In this document: positions 41,205-50,280 of the stretch, piece by piece
How the letters are laid out: every line of letters starts with the position of its first letter
Position numbering within the stretch: position 1 is the stretch's first letter
Origin: DATFNI01 sp963712305
GTDB lineage: Bacteria; Bacteroidota; Rhodothermia; Balneolales; DATFMH01
Direction of reading: 5' to 3'
DNA: 64,000 nt
Assembly (NCBI GenBank): GCA_963712305.1
Contig: CAVQHI010000002.1
Location: 620,001-684,000, forward strand
The notes under the pieces: model-generated
Told to the model about the DNA's origin: nothing
Seen by the model: only the letters and a program-made list of their open reading frames with translations
Databases searched by the model: none
Program-made: the position numbers and the translations under genes

Positions 41205-42688
41205 TCTCATCCGGACAATATTTATCACAAAAACAGTCACTGCAGCAGCGGTTATCACCGCAACAGATTCAGTATATCAAATTACTGCAGCTTCCGACGC
41301 TGGCTTTTGAGCAGCGCATTAAGGAAGAACTGGAAGAGAATCCTGTGCTGGATGACAGCTCATTCGATTCAGATCAGGATGTATCCGCAGATACGGATTC
41401 CGGGAACGATGATCTTGATCCGGCCGATGGTGATGAAAATATAGACTGGGATGAATATCTGCATGGCGACGAGCGGTCTTCATATAAAGCCGGTAGTTAT
41501 GACCCTAATGAAGACTGGCGTGATCTTCCGAAACCGTACCACGATACGATGCTGGAAGAACTCGAAAACCAGGTCCTCTTGCTCAATCTGAATGAACGGG
41601 AGCAACTGATCACTGATCAGATCATTGGTTCTATCGATACAGATGGATATTTCAGACGTGATATCAATTCATTAATTGACAGCATTGCGTTCAACGATGC
41701 AACACTGGTGACGCTTGAAGAGGTAGAGCAGGTTCTGCATAAAATCCAAAAACTTGATCCGGCCGGAATTGGTGCCCGTGATTTGCGCGAATGCCTGCTG
41801 ATCCAGCTGGAATCCCTGGATGATAACATTGAAGGAAAAAAACTGGCACTCGAAATAGTCCGGTACGAATGGGATGCTTTTGAGAAAAAGCATTTTGACC
41901 GTATTCGTAACAAACTGGGTGTCACCGATGAAGAGATGCGGAATGCTTATGAGTGCATTCATTCACTGAATCCCAAGCCTGGTGCCGGTGAAGATGATCT
42001 GAGCGAGAGCAGCCAGTATATAGTGCCGGATTTTGAAGTTTACTACGAACCATCGGGCAGCAACGGAGATGGCGAAGGTAAGGATGATGGGGATTTTGTC
42101 ATCATGTTAAATGGGCGAAACTATCCACAGCTTCATATCTCTCCGAGCTATCGTCACATGTGGGAAGACATGAAGAACCACAACAACACGGAGGCCAAAA
42201 AAACACGCCGGTTTATCAAAAACAAAATTGAATCAGCGCGATGGTTTATGGACTCAATAGTGCAGCGTCAGCGTACTCTTATGAATGTGATGCGTACAAT
42301 CGTTGCCTTGCAGGAGGATTTTTTCAAGTATGGTACAGGTATCCGGCCCATGAAGCTGAAGGATGTGGCCGAACGCATTGATATGGATATCTCCACGGTA
42401 TCAAGAGTCGTGAATGGGAAGTATGTACAGACGAACTTTGGTGTTTTTGAATTGAAATACTTTTTCAACGAGGGTGTTGAAACCGAAAACGGTGAAGAGG
42501 TTTCAAATCTGGAGATCAAAAACACTCTTCAGGAGATCATCAACAGCGAAAATAAATCCCGTCCATACAGTGACCAGAACCTGGTCAAAGAACTGAAGAA
42601 AACAGGATATGTGATCGCCCGCCGAACTGTCAGTAAATACCGGGAGCAGCTCAATATACCGGTGGCCCGCCTGAGGAAGCAGTTGTAG
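41201..42688 (+). CDS. rpoN: RNA polymerase sigma-54 factor
   Basis: The 495-residue protein has region I (QKQSLQQRLSPQQIQYIKLLQLPTL in outline), an acidic region II (about 50-95), the core-binding domain (LDPAGIGARDLRECLLIQLE), a helix-turn-helix (LKDVAERIDMDISTVSRVVNGKY) and the RpoN box ARRTVSKYREQ near the end. Sigma-54 directs transcription from -24/-12 promoters with an AAA+ activator; no such activator is in this window. It starts within the stop of the DUF3109 gene. Confidence 0.95.
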   Translation: MISSGQYLSQKQSLQQRLSPQQIQYIKLLQLPTLAFEQRIKEELEENPVLDDSSFDSDQDVSADTDSGNDDLDPADGDENIDWDEYLHGDERSSYKAGSYDPNEDWRDLPKPYHDTMLEELENQVLLLNLNEREQLITDQIIGSIDTDGYFRRDINSLIDSIAFNDATLVTLEEVEQVLHKIQKLDPAGIGARDLRECLLIQLESLDDNIEGKKLALEIVRYEWDAFEKKHFDRIRNKLGVTDEEMRNAYECIHSLNPKPGAGEDDLSESSQYIVPDFEVYYEPSGSNGDGEGKDDGDFVIMLNGRNYPQLHISPSYRHMWEDMKNHNNTEAKKTRRFIKNKIESARWFMDSIVQRQRTLMNVMRTIVALQEDFFKYGTGIRPMKLKDVAERIDMDISTVSRVVNGKYVQTNFGVFELKYFFNEGVETENGEEVSNLEIKNTLQEIINSENKSRPYSDQNLVKELKKTGYVIARRTVSKYREQLNIPVARLRKQL

Positions 42689-42744
42689 TTGAAAACTATA
42701 CCTCTACATTCAAAAAATTTTCACAATTATTAGGATTCCTCAGG

Positions 42745-44172
42745 TTAATTGTCATCTTTGAAAAAACCACCTTTTTGTAAGGTAATTTGACCGGGCGGTG
42801 GATAATGGGTATTGGCGGCATCGAGAACCAGAAGCCAGTCATTATCTTTTCTGATATCTGATGGCGGATCAAATTTCCTGGAATCTGCTGCTTTGAAACT
42901 GTTCAATTGGATAAAGTTACCTAACCTCGGGTTGTACCAGTAGGCATTCACCATTTTGTGATTAAACGTCGACAGGTCAACCGTGATGTTTTGCCCCTGA
43001 GGCAGATAGACCAATGCAAAACTGCTGTCGTTGGCTTTGGCGGCCCGGCTTGGATCGGTATCATGCAGGATATCCCCACTTATAAGTTTTTCATCGGGTA
43101 TCAGTTTATAAAAGGGACGGGATTCAAACAACTTCCTGAAAAAGGTCATCTGAAAAGCCCCCTGTTGATTCATGGCCTGATACCAGGGGGTGCGGGCGTT
43201 GATTATGGGCTTTCTGCCAGGCTGCCACATTTGCCAAATATTATTATTGCCGTAGGTATGTCCCAGTGCACCAGCAAGCATCGACCAGTAGGCGGCTTGT
43301 CTCACATCGGCAGCCGTAAACCAACCATTTTCAGGATTAAATCCTATCGGGATATCTTCGTAATTGGGCTCCCCGTCCAGCGTGGGTTTTGTTGGTGTTC
43401 TGTGATAATTGGTAATGATGGTTTTGTAATTAGGTGTGTTTAATTCACCATGTCCAGACTGGATCATGTTAAAATCCAGCCAACCGGAGTCCTGGAACCA
43501 CTCAGCGGAATTGCTTCCTCCCATAGGATGATAAGTCATAAGATGCGCACCGTCATCACCTTCTTTCAGACCTTTTGCCAGGGCGTTGACAATTTTCATC
43601 TGTTCGGGAGTTTCCGGATTTCGATCTCCTCCCAAGATCCAGATGATCGGTTTGTTGCGATATCGTCTACCCAAAAACCTGCCATAAATTTCAGCGTTTT
43701 CGGAGTTGAACACTACCGGACCGACCCCCCATTTTTTATTCCATTTATCTCCCCAAGTCGGTAACATTCCAATATGAAGGCCCAACTGCTGAGCTTTATT
43801 GACGATAAAATCGACATCTTTGAAATAAGCCTCGTTAGGCTTGGTTGGATCATCGTTTATGAGCGGTTTGTGGCCATTTGCATTTGGAGTATTGAGCCCG
43901 TCCAGTTCGGCCAGAACGACAGCCTGAATAACGGTGAATCCCTTAGATGCCCTGTTTTCCAGATACGAGGTTGCTTCTTTACGGTTCAGCCGATGAAAAA
44001 GTTCCCACGCGGTGTCACCCAGCCAGAAAAAAGGCGCTCCATCTTTCCCAACCAGGTAATGATGGTTGGGGCTGACTTGCAACGACTGAGCTGTTGCGGG
44101 TTTCATATTAGTCAGATTACAACCCAAAAGGAGCATAAGTGCCGGTAGAACCAAAGTCGTTTGCTTTTTCAT
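42745..44172 (-). CDS. GH140-like (DUF4038) glycoside hydrolase lipoprotein
   Basis: The start is at 44172 (MKKQTTLVLPALM, after AGGAGACCTA); the frame extends to 44292. A lipobox LLLGC predicts a lipoprotein. The protein has the DUF4038 TIM-barrel signature: GDTAWELFHRLNRKEATSYL, RASKGFTVIQAVVLAE, DFIVNKAQQLGLHIGMLPTWG, IWILGGDRNPETP and TLDGEPNYEDIP, with a C-terminal beta domain (DUF5060/collagen-binding-like). Characterised relatives are apiosidase-type enzymes (GH140). It ends the operon GntR, GH9-like, deoC, GH140-like. Its role is probably release of a sugar from plant-type polysaccharide; the exact linkage is unknown. Confidence 0.82.
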   Translation of the reverse strand: MKKQTTLVLPALMLLLGCNLTNMKPATAQSLQVSPNHHYLVGKDGAPFFWLGDTAWELFHRLNRKEATSYLENRASKGFTVIQAVVLAELDGLNTPNANGHKPLINDDPTKPNEAYFKDVDFIVNKAQQLGLHIGMLPTWGDKWNKKWGVGPVVFNSENAEIYGRFLGRRYRNKPIIWILGGDRNPETPEQMKIVNALAKGLKEGDDGAHLMTYHPMGGSNSAEWFQDSGWLDFNMIQSGHGELNTPNYKTIITNYHRTPTKPTLDGEPNYEDIPIGFNPENGWFTAADVRQAAYWSMLAGALGHTYGNNNIWQMWQPGRKPIINARTPWYQAMNQQGAFQMTFFRKLFESRPFYKLIPDEKLISGDILHDTDPSRAAKANDSSFALVYLPQGQNITVDLSTFNHKMVNAYWYNPRLGNFIQLNSFKAADSRKFDPPSDIRKDNDWLLVLDAANTHYPPPGQITLQKGGFFKDDN

Positions 44173-44239
44173 TAGGTCTCCTGTTTTAGTCCGTTTTACT
44201 CGGTCTGTCAGATATTTTTTGGTTGGATGGAGATTGGTT

Positions 44240-44950
44240 TTATGGGAACCGTTGTTTGGCTTCTTCCAGCATCTGCACGGTTCGGGTAGCACCGCAGCGT
44301 GTACATCCTGCGTTTTTTACATCGATAAGACCATCGAGTGTCCGTACACCTCCGGCAGCCTTCAGTTTTACATTAGGACCAGAATGTTCGCGCATAAGAT
44401 TTAAATCGTGAATAGTCGCCCCGGTATAACTGTATTTCCCATCATTGCCCTTCACAAAGCCAAATCCGGTGGATGTCTTCACATAATCAGCGCCCGACTT
44501 AGTACATATCTCACATAGTCTGATTTTATCCTCATCTTTGGTCACAAAATCGGTTTCGAATATGACCTTGATGATGGCATCGTGTTTGTGTACTGCATCT
44601 GCGACCGTCTTAATTTCCTGTTCCACGTATTTCCAGTCGCCCTGGAGTGTTTTGCCGATATTGATGACCATATCAATTTCCAAAGCACCCTGATGACAAG
44701 CTGTTTCCGCTTCAAAGACCTTGGCCTCAGTTGTTGAGTTACCAGCCGGGAAACCTATGACACTGCCGACCAGAACATCGGAATCTTTCAGATATTCCAC
44801 AGCCTGCTGCACCATGTACGGTTTCACACATACCGAAGCGACGTTGTATTTCAGAGCCACTTCGCATTCCCGTCTGAGATCGCCATCAGTGAGTGTGGGA
44901 TGGAGGATCGAATGATCGATCATCTTTGCATATTCTTTCCAGTTACTCAT
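44240..44950 (-). CDS. deoC: Deoxyribose-phosphate aldolase
   Basis: The 236-residue TIM barrel contains VCVKPYMVQQAVEYL, GSVIGFPAGNSTTEAKVFE, the Schiff-base motif YVKTSTGF (catalytic Lys) and VKLKAAGGVRTLDG. DeoC splits deoxyribose-5-phosphate to acetaldehyde and glyceraldehyde-3-phosphate. It lies 49 nt after the GH9-like gene in a GntR-controlled operon that otherwise handles polysaccharide. It may therefore act on a related sugar-phosphate, but no residue change argues against the standard activity. Confidence 0.92.
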   Translation of the reverse strand: MSNWKEYAKMIDHSILHPTLTDGDLRRECEVALKYNVASVCVKPYMVQQAVEYLKDSDVLVGSVIGFPAGNSTTEAKVFEAETACHQGALEIDMVINIGKTLQGDWKYVEQEIKTVADAVHKHDAIIKVIFETDFVTKDEDKIRLCEICTKSGADYVKTSTGFGFVKGNDGKYSYTGATIHDLNLMREHSGPNVKLKAAGGVRTLDGLIDVKNAGCTRCGATRTVQMLEEAKQRFP

Positions 44951-44999
44951 AACATTTGCTTTTTTAATTTGAATTATTACTGTTTTTCCCGGTAAAAAG

Positions 45000-46832
45000 T
45001 TATAGTCTTACAAGTCCGGTGAGCCATGCTGCGCTGTGTGGGATCCAGTCCTCATCGGTAAAAGAGAAGGGACCATCGTTTTCGCGTAAGGGCTCAACAT
45101 CAAATTTGAACTGGGTACCGGTAGAAAATCCGTTGCAAATGATTCCACGTGTAGCAAACCAGGAACCTGCCCACTTCTCTCCGGTTTGACACATCATGCT
45201 GACAGGAAGGGCGACATCTTCCGGTAGATCGCGGCTGTAGATTACCGCGGCTTTAAGATTTTCGCGGGTGATTCCTGCATTCAGACCGGCCAGCCACTGC
45301 ATATTAGCATAGGCTATATCCTTCATTTTGTGATCGTTGAATAATTGTGCCAACTCCAGAGCCAGAGCGGCGGTATATCCGTAGATGGTATTGGTTCCAT
45401 GGAATGTTCCGGTAAACCAAAGTGCGCCTTGTTTTCCGTAAATGCCCAGAGGTACGATTTGGAATGGATTTTTTTGACAACCGGGCAACAGGTAGCCGTA
45501 AGCAAAGTTATGCAGCGTGTTTTTCCATTCATCGGCATCGGGATGATCCGGCCAGAGCCTGAGCATCTCAATGAATGGCATGATGTAATTTGGATAGAAA
45601 CCGCCAAGGTCTGCACCAAATTTATTGTCAACGATTCCGTGGGACCATGATTTCTGGCTGAATGTTAGTGAAGCATATTCATAGAAATGACCGAAGAAAC
45701 CGTTTTCTGTCTTGTCTATCGGTATCTGCCTCTGCATAATTCGCCGGGCGAGACGGATGGTGGTGTCCTTTGCACTCTGATCTCCATTTTTCCAAGCTTC
45801 CAGAGTGCCCCAGCATTGCATGATCAGATCCCTGGTTTGAAATTCATCCGCAGGTATTGGAGTAGTATCGGGAATTCCACGTTGCTTAAAACTGAATCCG
45901 TAAGATCCGAGCGGTTTGGCGGTGTTCAATAACCATTGCATCGTAAGGTTCCCCGTTTTTTTGTACTGAATCTTTTTCTTTTTGTACTGGTCCGGCAGAA
46001 GGCGTGCCGCCCGCATCAGCGCAACTACCGCTTTAGCTGCGTCGTTGGGGAGAATGTCTTTTTCGTGTCCGAAAAGATCGTGTGACATGGCGCCGTCAGG
46101 GTATCCCAGTTCTTTGGCTTTTTCCTGGGTCATCACCAGATAATCAGAGCCGACGATAATCTGCTTGTAAATCCGTTGTTTGAAATCTTTGTCGATCTTG
46201 TTGTTCGCCTTTAACAACAGCTCAGTCAATGCGATGATCATAGCACTCTGCGAACAACTTTCCACCCAGAGAGTCCCGGCATCCTGCCAGCCTGCATTCA
46301 GGTTGGTGAAATGGCTGCGACGTTCCAGGATATCGACGGATGCCAGAACAGCAGTGCTGTTCCATAAAATATTTTCACCGGTTTTAAGCCCGCTGTCTTT
46401 CAGTAGAATCGTACCATTATCTACGATTTCAACATCCCACAGCCCCGATTCTTTTACAGGTGAAAAACTGGCTGTCCACCAGTGACTACCCCATAATGTA
46501 CCCCAGTATAGGCATTCTGTCTGGTGGACCTGCTGGTTTCCATTTGATACCAACCGACATACTGTACCGGTTCCGAGTCTTTTATGAGGCAGCCTTACCA
46601 CAATCCGGATTGGATAATCCTGCTCATAACCGATTTGTGAGAAAAGGAGGCCGACCACACCCTGGTTTGATTCAGGCAGAATATTCTTGTTTATATAAGG
46701 TAGCCCCTTACGGTGTTGTTGATGTGTAACAGTACCAGATTGCGATTGCAACGGTGTTCCCATCAGTGCAACAGAACCCAGGGCTGTAGTTCTAATAAAT
46801 TCTCGTCTGGAGTATCCTTCCTTGTTAGCCAT
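45000..46832 (-). CDS. Tat-exported GH9-like glycoside hydrolase with N-terminal Ig-like domain
   Basis: The start is at 46832 (MANKEGYSRREF, after ACAGGATACA); the frame extends to 46865, into the GntR gene. A twin-arginine signal (SRREFIRTTALGSVAL) predicts folded export. A CelD-type Ig-like domain (FSQIGYEQDYPIRIVVRLPH) precedes an alpha/alpha-six barrel. LNAGWQDAGTLWVE corresponds to the GWYDAGDY nucleophile region of GH9 and GLNAGITREN to a later landmark. The family includes endoglucanases and exo-glucosaminidases; specificity is open. It is the first enzyme gene after the regulator. Confidence 0.75.
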   Translation of the reverse strand: MANKEGYSRREFIRTTALGSVALMGTPLQSQSGTVTHQQHRKGLPYINKNILPESNQGVVGLLFSQIGYEQDYPIRIVVRLPHKRLGTGTVCRLVSNGNQQVHQTECLYWGTLWGSHWWTASFSPVKESGLWDVEIVDNGTILLKDSGLKTGENILWNSTAVLASVDILERRSHFTNLNAGWQDAGTLWVESCSQSAMIIALTELLLKANNKIDKDFKQRIYKQIIVGSDYLVMTQEKAKELGYPDGAMSHDLFGHEKDILPNDAAKAVVALMRAARLLPDQYKKKKIQYKKTGNLTMQWLLNTAKPLGSYGFSFKQRGIPDTTPIPADEFQTRDLIMQCWGTLEAWKNGDQSAKDTTIRLARRIMQRQIPIDKTENGFFGHFYEYASLTFSQKSWSHGIVDNKFGADLGGFYPNYIMPFIEMLRLWPDHPDADEWKNTLHNFAYGYLLPGCQKNPFQIVPLGIYGKQGALWFTGTFHGTNTIYGYTAALALELAQLFNDHKMKDIAYANMQWLAGLNAGITRENLKAAVIYSRDLPEDVALPVSMMCQTGEKWAGSWFATRGIICNGFSTGTQFKFDVEPLRENDGPFSFTDEDWIPHSAAWLTGLVRL

Positions 46833-46842
46833 TGTATCCTGT

Positions 46843-47550
46843 TTAGATGTGGTAACTGTTGCCAATCGGATATTTCTCTGTATTGCAGTACAGTTCGGCG
46901 TAAATATTCAGATTGGAATTACTGGTGTGAAATTTCAGAGAGATATGGAGCAGAGGAGAGTGGTTCTTTATTTTTAATAAGTAAGCGGTCTTTTCATTGG
47001 CATACTCGGCACGGAGTTCTTGTTCAGATCCCCGAATTTCAATCAGGTATTTCTGACTCAGTGTCTTAAAAAAAGAGCCATCGACAAAAGCAGTATCACA
47101 AAATCCATCCAGTCCCTCTACTGAGAACCAGTTATTCTCAAGCATCACAGGATCTTCGCTCACGCACCGAAGTCTTTCAAAGTGGATACATGGGTCTTGT
47201 TTTTCCTTAGCACTGACAGGAAATACGATTTCGTTGCCCCACTTTCGAATGTCCGGTTTTTGAAGAAATATGGTGGTTACGTTTCCACCCGCAGCCTCAG
47301 AAAATCCCTTCACGTTTAACAAGCCAAGAGATTGTCGTCTTTCGCAAACTCTGCTGCCCTTGCCATGCTGCTTTTCGATGTAGCCCTCATTTACCAGCTC
47401 GTCAAGAGCTTTACGTACGGTAGTTCGTGTAATCGAATGCGCGTCACAAAGTTCATGCTCAGACGGCAAAAAATCCCCCACGTCATACATTCCCTGCTGA
47501 ATTTTTTCTTTCAGCATATCATGGATTTCTTTGTAACGAGGCTTTTTCAT
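46843..47550 (-). CDS. GntR/HutC-family transcription regulator with UTRA domain
   Basis: The 235-residue protein has an N-terminal winged helix (YKEIHDMLKEKIQQGMYDVG, LPSEHELCDAHSITRTTVRK, ALDELVNEGYIEKQHGKG) and a C-terminal ligand-binding UTRA domain. HutC-type regulators sense sugars or related metabolites and bind short palindromes. The palindrome at 47581-47598, 31 nt upstream of its start codon, is the obvious operator, so it probably represses itself and the downstream sugar genes. Confidence 0.9.
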   Translation of the reverse strand: MKKPRYKEIHDMLKEKIQQGMYDVGDFLPSEHELCDAHSITRTTVRKALDELVNEGYIEKQHGKGSRVCERRQSLGLLNVKGFSEAAGGNVTTIFLQKPDIRKWGNEIVFPVSAKEKQDPCIHFERLRCVSEDPVMLENNWFSVEGLDGFCDTAFVDGSFFKTLSQKYLIEIRGSEQELRAEYANEKTAYLLKIKNHSPLLHISLKFHTSNSNLNIYAELYCNTEKYPIGNSYHI

Positions 47551-47580
47551 GTAATTCTTTTAGAATAGTTTACAAAATAC

Positions 47581-47598
47581 AACTTGTACGTACAAGTT
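47581..47598. promoter_or_regulatory. Palindromic GntR operator
   Basis: AACTTGTAC/GTACAAGTT is a perfect 18-bp palindrome just upstream of the GntR gene. HutC-type operators often have GT-N-AC symmetry of this kind. It sits where it would block transcription of the operon. Confidence 0.75.
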
Positions 47599-47675
47599 GA
47601 TCCGGCGGAAATTACTGATATAATGAGGTAAATCGCTGATTATATAAATAAGGTGATCTTTGCCAGGGGCCGATC

Positions 47676-49205
47676 TTATTGCAGCGATCGGGCCAGCAGC
47701 CAAACATCGGTTATCCCTGTATAGCTGATTATCCAAACGAGTACGATAATAACAAGTACCAGGTAAGGCAACATCGACTTTATGAGGAAAAGGCCTTTGC
47801 TTTCTGAATAGGCATAAATATCAGCACTGGCAATGATAAAACTCGATAACAGCACAATCAGATAAAACAAACCACACAGATAAACCAGGATCGGCGATTG
47901 GTATGCGATTGTGAGTGTCACAAGAAGGCTTACCAGTAGCAGATTGAGATGCTGCGGCCATAATTGAAGGGTGAGAACCTGATTGTACTGCGGAAAATCA
48001 GGAGCACTTATAAAAAGCCAGAGGCTGCAAATCAGGTTATATACAATGACAGCTGCAAAAATAATGATGAACAGACGAATATCTGAACCCCCGAGAATAT
48101 GAAAGGCCGGATAGTGAGCGCTTATAGCACTGAACCCTGTTTTACTGATAAAAAAGTGCGTAAATGATATCAGTAATAACGCCCCGGTCAATGCCTGGAT
48201 CAGCAAGACAATGACATTTGAGTTGGAAAACCTGAGTACTCGTTCCTGTATGTCATCAATAAAAAAGCGGTGATAACCGAAATAACGAATCAGTGATTTC
48301 CGATAGTTTGGTTCAAAACCATAGTGTATAGCTGTAATGAGCCATATCAGAACAAGGATGAGAACCGTAAAGCCAGGATTTACCGGTGTGTTTTTGGGAA
48401 CCGGGTTACTGAAAATGGCGGAGGCGTCAGTAGCATACGCCGTGATGATATTTTTGAAATTGGGATGCGTTCGCAAGGCATCCTGCAGCCATTTCCCATT
48501 CAGATAAAGAACAATGCTTGAATCGGCACGCATTTCTTTGAATAAGGCCTGGAGATGTGCCTGATCAAAATAGCCGGTTTCCTCCGGGTCGAAATAGATG
48601 CCGCGGGTTTTGGGAGTGATCAGTTCAGGGAGAGAAGTGATATCCGTCTTTTCATTGATTTGAAGAAGGGAGAAATCAAATAAATCAGAGACATGATCTT
48701 CATCTTCCTGACCGGGCTGCCGGATATAATAGATGGATGAGCGGACCGAGTCTCTTAACTGTTTTACAATTGGCTTCAAATAGGTCATTAGTTCTTTCGA
48801 GTGGATCTCAGATAGCTGAACTATGCCATAGCCGTCGGGATGGATATCCGAAATGAACGGCTCCAACTTTTTATAGAGCCTGTTTACCAGTAAGTCGTGA
48901 TGTTTCCTGAGGTCGTATGCCGTAAGAAACCGAAGTGGCGGAGCAGCCAGGATATGATATTGCTGCCGTTGGGTGGTATCAGATGAATTGGGCAGCTCAT
49001 TGGCATAAGCGCTACCGATCACAAAATGGGTGATCCTCATTTGGATATACTGGTCGGGATTGATCCGGCTGGTTACCTCACCTCGTTTTAATTGCCAGAA
49101 AACGCCAAACCTCACCTGGCCAGCCGCGGTAACTGAACTTAACCAGAGAATACCTATTAAAGCGTAGATAAACCGTAAATACGAAGGATAGATCTTATGC
49201 TTCAT
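47676..49205 (-). CDS. Membrane protein of unknown function with large extracytoplasmic domain
   Basis: The start is at 49205 (MKHKIYPSYLRF, ribosome site TTTTGGAG); the frame extends to 49277. After a signal or first span (FIYALIGILWLSSVTAAG) come about 260 outer residues with motifs QLSEIHSKELMTYL and LPELITPKTRGIYFD. Six or so membrane spans follow from about residue 280 (FTVLILVLIWLITAI, VLLIQALTGALLLISF, LFIIIFAAVIVYNLIC and others). I do not recognise the family. It follows the Lrp-type regulator by 25 nt and is probably its operon mate and target. Confidence 0.7.
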   Translation of the reverse strand: MKHKIYPSYLRFIYALIGILWLSSVTAAGQVRFGVFWQLKRGEVTSRINPDQYIQMRITHFVIGSAYANELPNSSDTTQRQQYHILAAPPLRFLTAYDLRKHHDLLVNRLYKKLEPFISDIHPDGYGIVQLSEIHSKELMTYLKPIVKQLRDSVRSSIYYIRQPGQEDEDHVSDLFDFSLLQINEKTDITSLPELITPKTRGIYFDPEETGYFDQAHLQALFKEMRADSSIVLYLNGKWLQDALRTHPNFKNIITAYATDASAIFSNPVPKNTPVNPGFTVLILVLIWLITAIHYGFEPNYRKSLIRYFGYHRFFIDDIQERVLRFSNSNVIVLLIQALTGALLLISFTHFFISKTGFSAISAHYPAFHILGGSDIRLFIIIFAAVIVYNLICSLWLFISAPDFPQYNQVLTLQLWPQHLNLLLVSLLVTLTIAYQSPILVYLCGLFYLIVLLSSFIIASADIYAYSESKGLFLIKSMLPYLVLVIIVLVWIISYTGITDVWLLARSLQ

Positions 49206-49230
49206 CTCCAAAAGAGCCTGCCGGAGACAG

Positions 49231-49716
49231 TCATGTAGTGATTCCCGAGATGTTGTCGGGTTCAATTGGTATCTCACGCGTTTCCTTGAAAGAAGTCAGA
49301 ACGACATTTGATCGTGTCCGTTTGACGCCCTGCCAGGATTGGATTCGTGAGAGAAGCTTTTCAAGAGACTCCGTGTTATGCGTACGGATTTTCAGCACAT
49401 GCGAGCCATCTCCGGTTATGCTATGACATTCCAGAACCTCGGGTTCTTTCACGGCTTGTTCAACAAAGATAGGATAGTTGGCTGATCCATCGACTTCCAC
49501 GAATATGAACGCCGTAATATCAATGTGAAATTTTTTGGCGTTGATGACTGCGTAATAGCCTTCGATAAGTTTCTTTTCCTCAAGCTTGCGCATCCTCTCT
49601 GATACCGATGGTACGGAAAGATGAACTTTTTCGGCTATTTTATTGCGCTGAGCACGTCCGTCGCGCTGTAAATGATTTAATATCGCAATGTCGATATCAT
49701 CCAGATGATGACTCAT
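49231..49716 (-). CDS. Lrp/AsnC-family transcription regulator
   Basis: From the Met at 49716 (MSHHLDDIDIAILNHLQRDG) the protein has 161 residues. It has an N-terminal helix-turn-helix (RNKIAEKVHLSVPSVSERMRKLEEKKLIEGY) and a C-terminal RAM ligand-binding domain (AFIFVEVDG, VLECHSITGDGSHVLKIRT, VKRTRSNVVL). The frame is open upstream to 49905 but the extra residues are AT-rich and unlike the family. Lrp proteins often sense amino acids. The next gene is an unknown membrane protein 25 nt away. Confidence 0.88.
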   Translation of the reverse strand: MSHHLDDIDIAILNHLQRDGRAQRNKIAEKVHLSVPSVSERMRKLEEKKLIEGYYAVINAKKFHIDITAFIFVEVDGSANYPIFVEQAVKEPEVLECHSITGDGSHVLKIRTHNTESLEKLLSRIQSWQGVKRTRSNVVLTSFKETREIPIEPDNISGITT

Positions 49717-49933
49717 ATTAGTAATACTATAAGATGAAAGTGAAGCTTTATTAGTAATAGTTAAATGATAGCCTAATTTATTTAGGTTATCAAGAGTGAA
49801 ATATAATTCATCCCTCATTTTTAATATTTGCACTTCTATTTTTTTTTTTATTACATACAAATAACTAAAATATATACAGTAATCAGAGAAAAATGTGTAG
49901 GACACAAATATATATATTAATGTTGCTTTATAA
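49717..49933. promoter_or_regulatory. AT-rich divergent region
   Basis: Very AT-rich DNA separates the Lrp-type gene (minus) from the degraded metalloprotease gene (plus). It should contain the Lrp promoter; no clear boxes were assigned. Confidence 0.35.
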
Positions 49934-50122
49934 GATTATTGTGGGATTATAATAATAAGTAATGCTCGGTGTACATACTGCATTCTTCCATCAGAATTGT
50001 CAAATAGTAAAAATGCATCGATAAGTTCTGTTAGCGGCGCTGATCTTCATTTTCCTGCTTCTGGCACCATTAACGCACTAATTGTATTTGTGCAGATGAA
50101 GGACGACCATTATGAGGATTAA
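49934..50122 (+). pseudogene. N-terminal remnant of the exported metalloprotease, out of frame
   Basis: In a frame different from the main gene the DNA encodes SGTINALIVFVQMKDDHYED and then stops (50120-50122). That is the typical first strand of M6-type proteases, which precedes the catalytic domain. The next frame picks up as KQLTGYDNLGQPLWDPS and continues into 50281-53463. No signal peptide can be found before it, so the 5' end is both truncated and frameshifted. Confidence 0.7.
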
Positions 50123-50280
50123 AACAGTTAACAGGGTATGATAACCTTGGGCAACCTCTTTGGGACCCAAGCATATCTTATGATACTTCACGGTACTCAC
50201 AAAGTGATCCTGTTGATAGCTGGCAAATAAACGGTTACCAATCATGGACTGATGATGAAGCAACAGAATGGCGGGTTAAT

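Noticed and set aside
50030..50085. Hydrophobic VLLAALIFIFLLLAPL segment in a third frame before the metalloprotease
   Set aside because: It looks like a signal peptide but is preceded by a TAA in its frame and stops after APLTH; the family-typical INALIVFVQ frame overlaps it.
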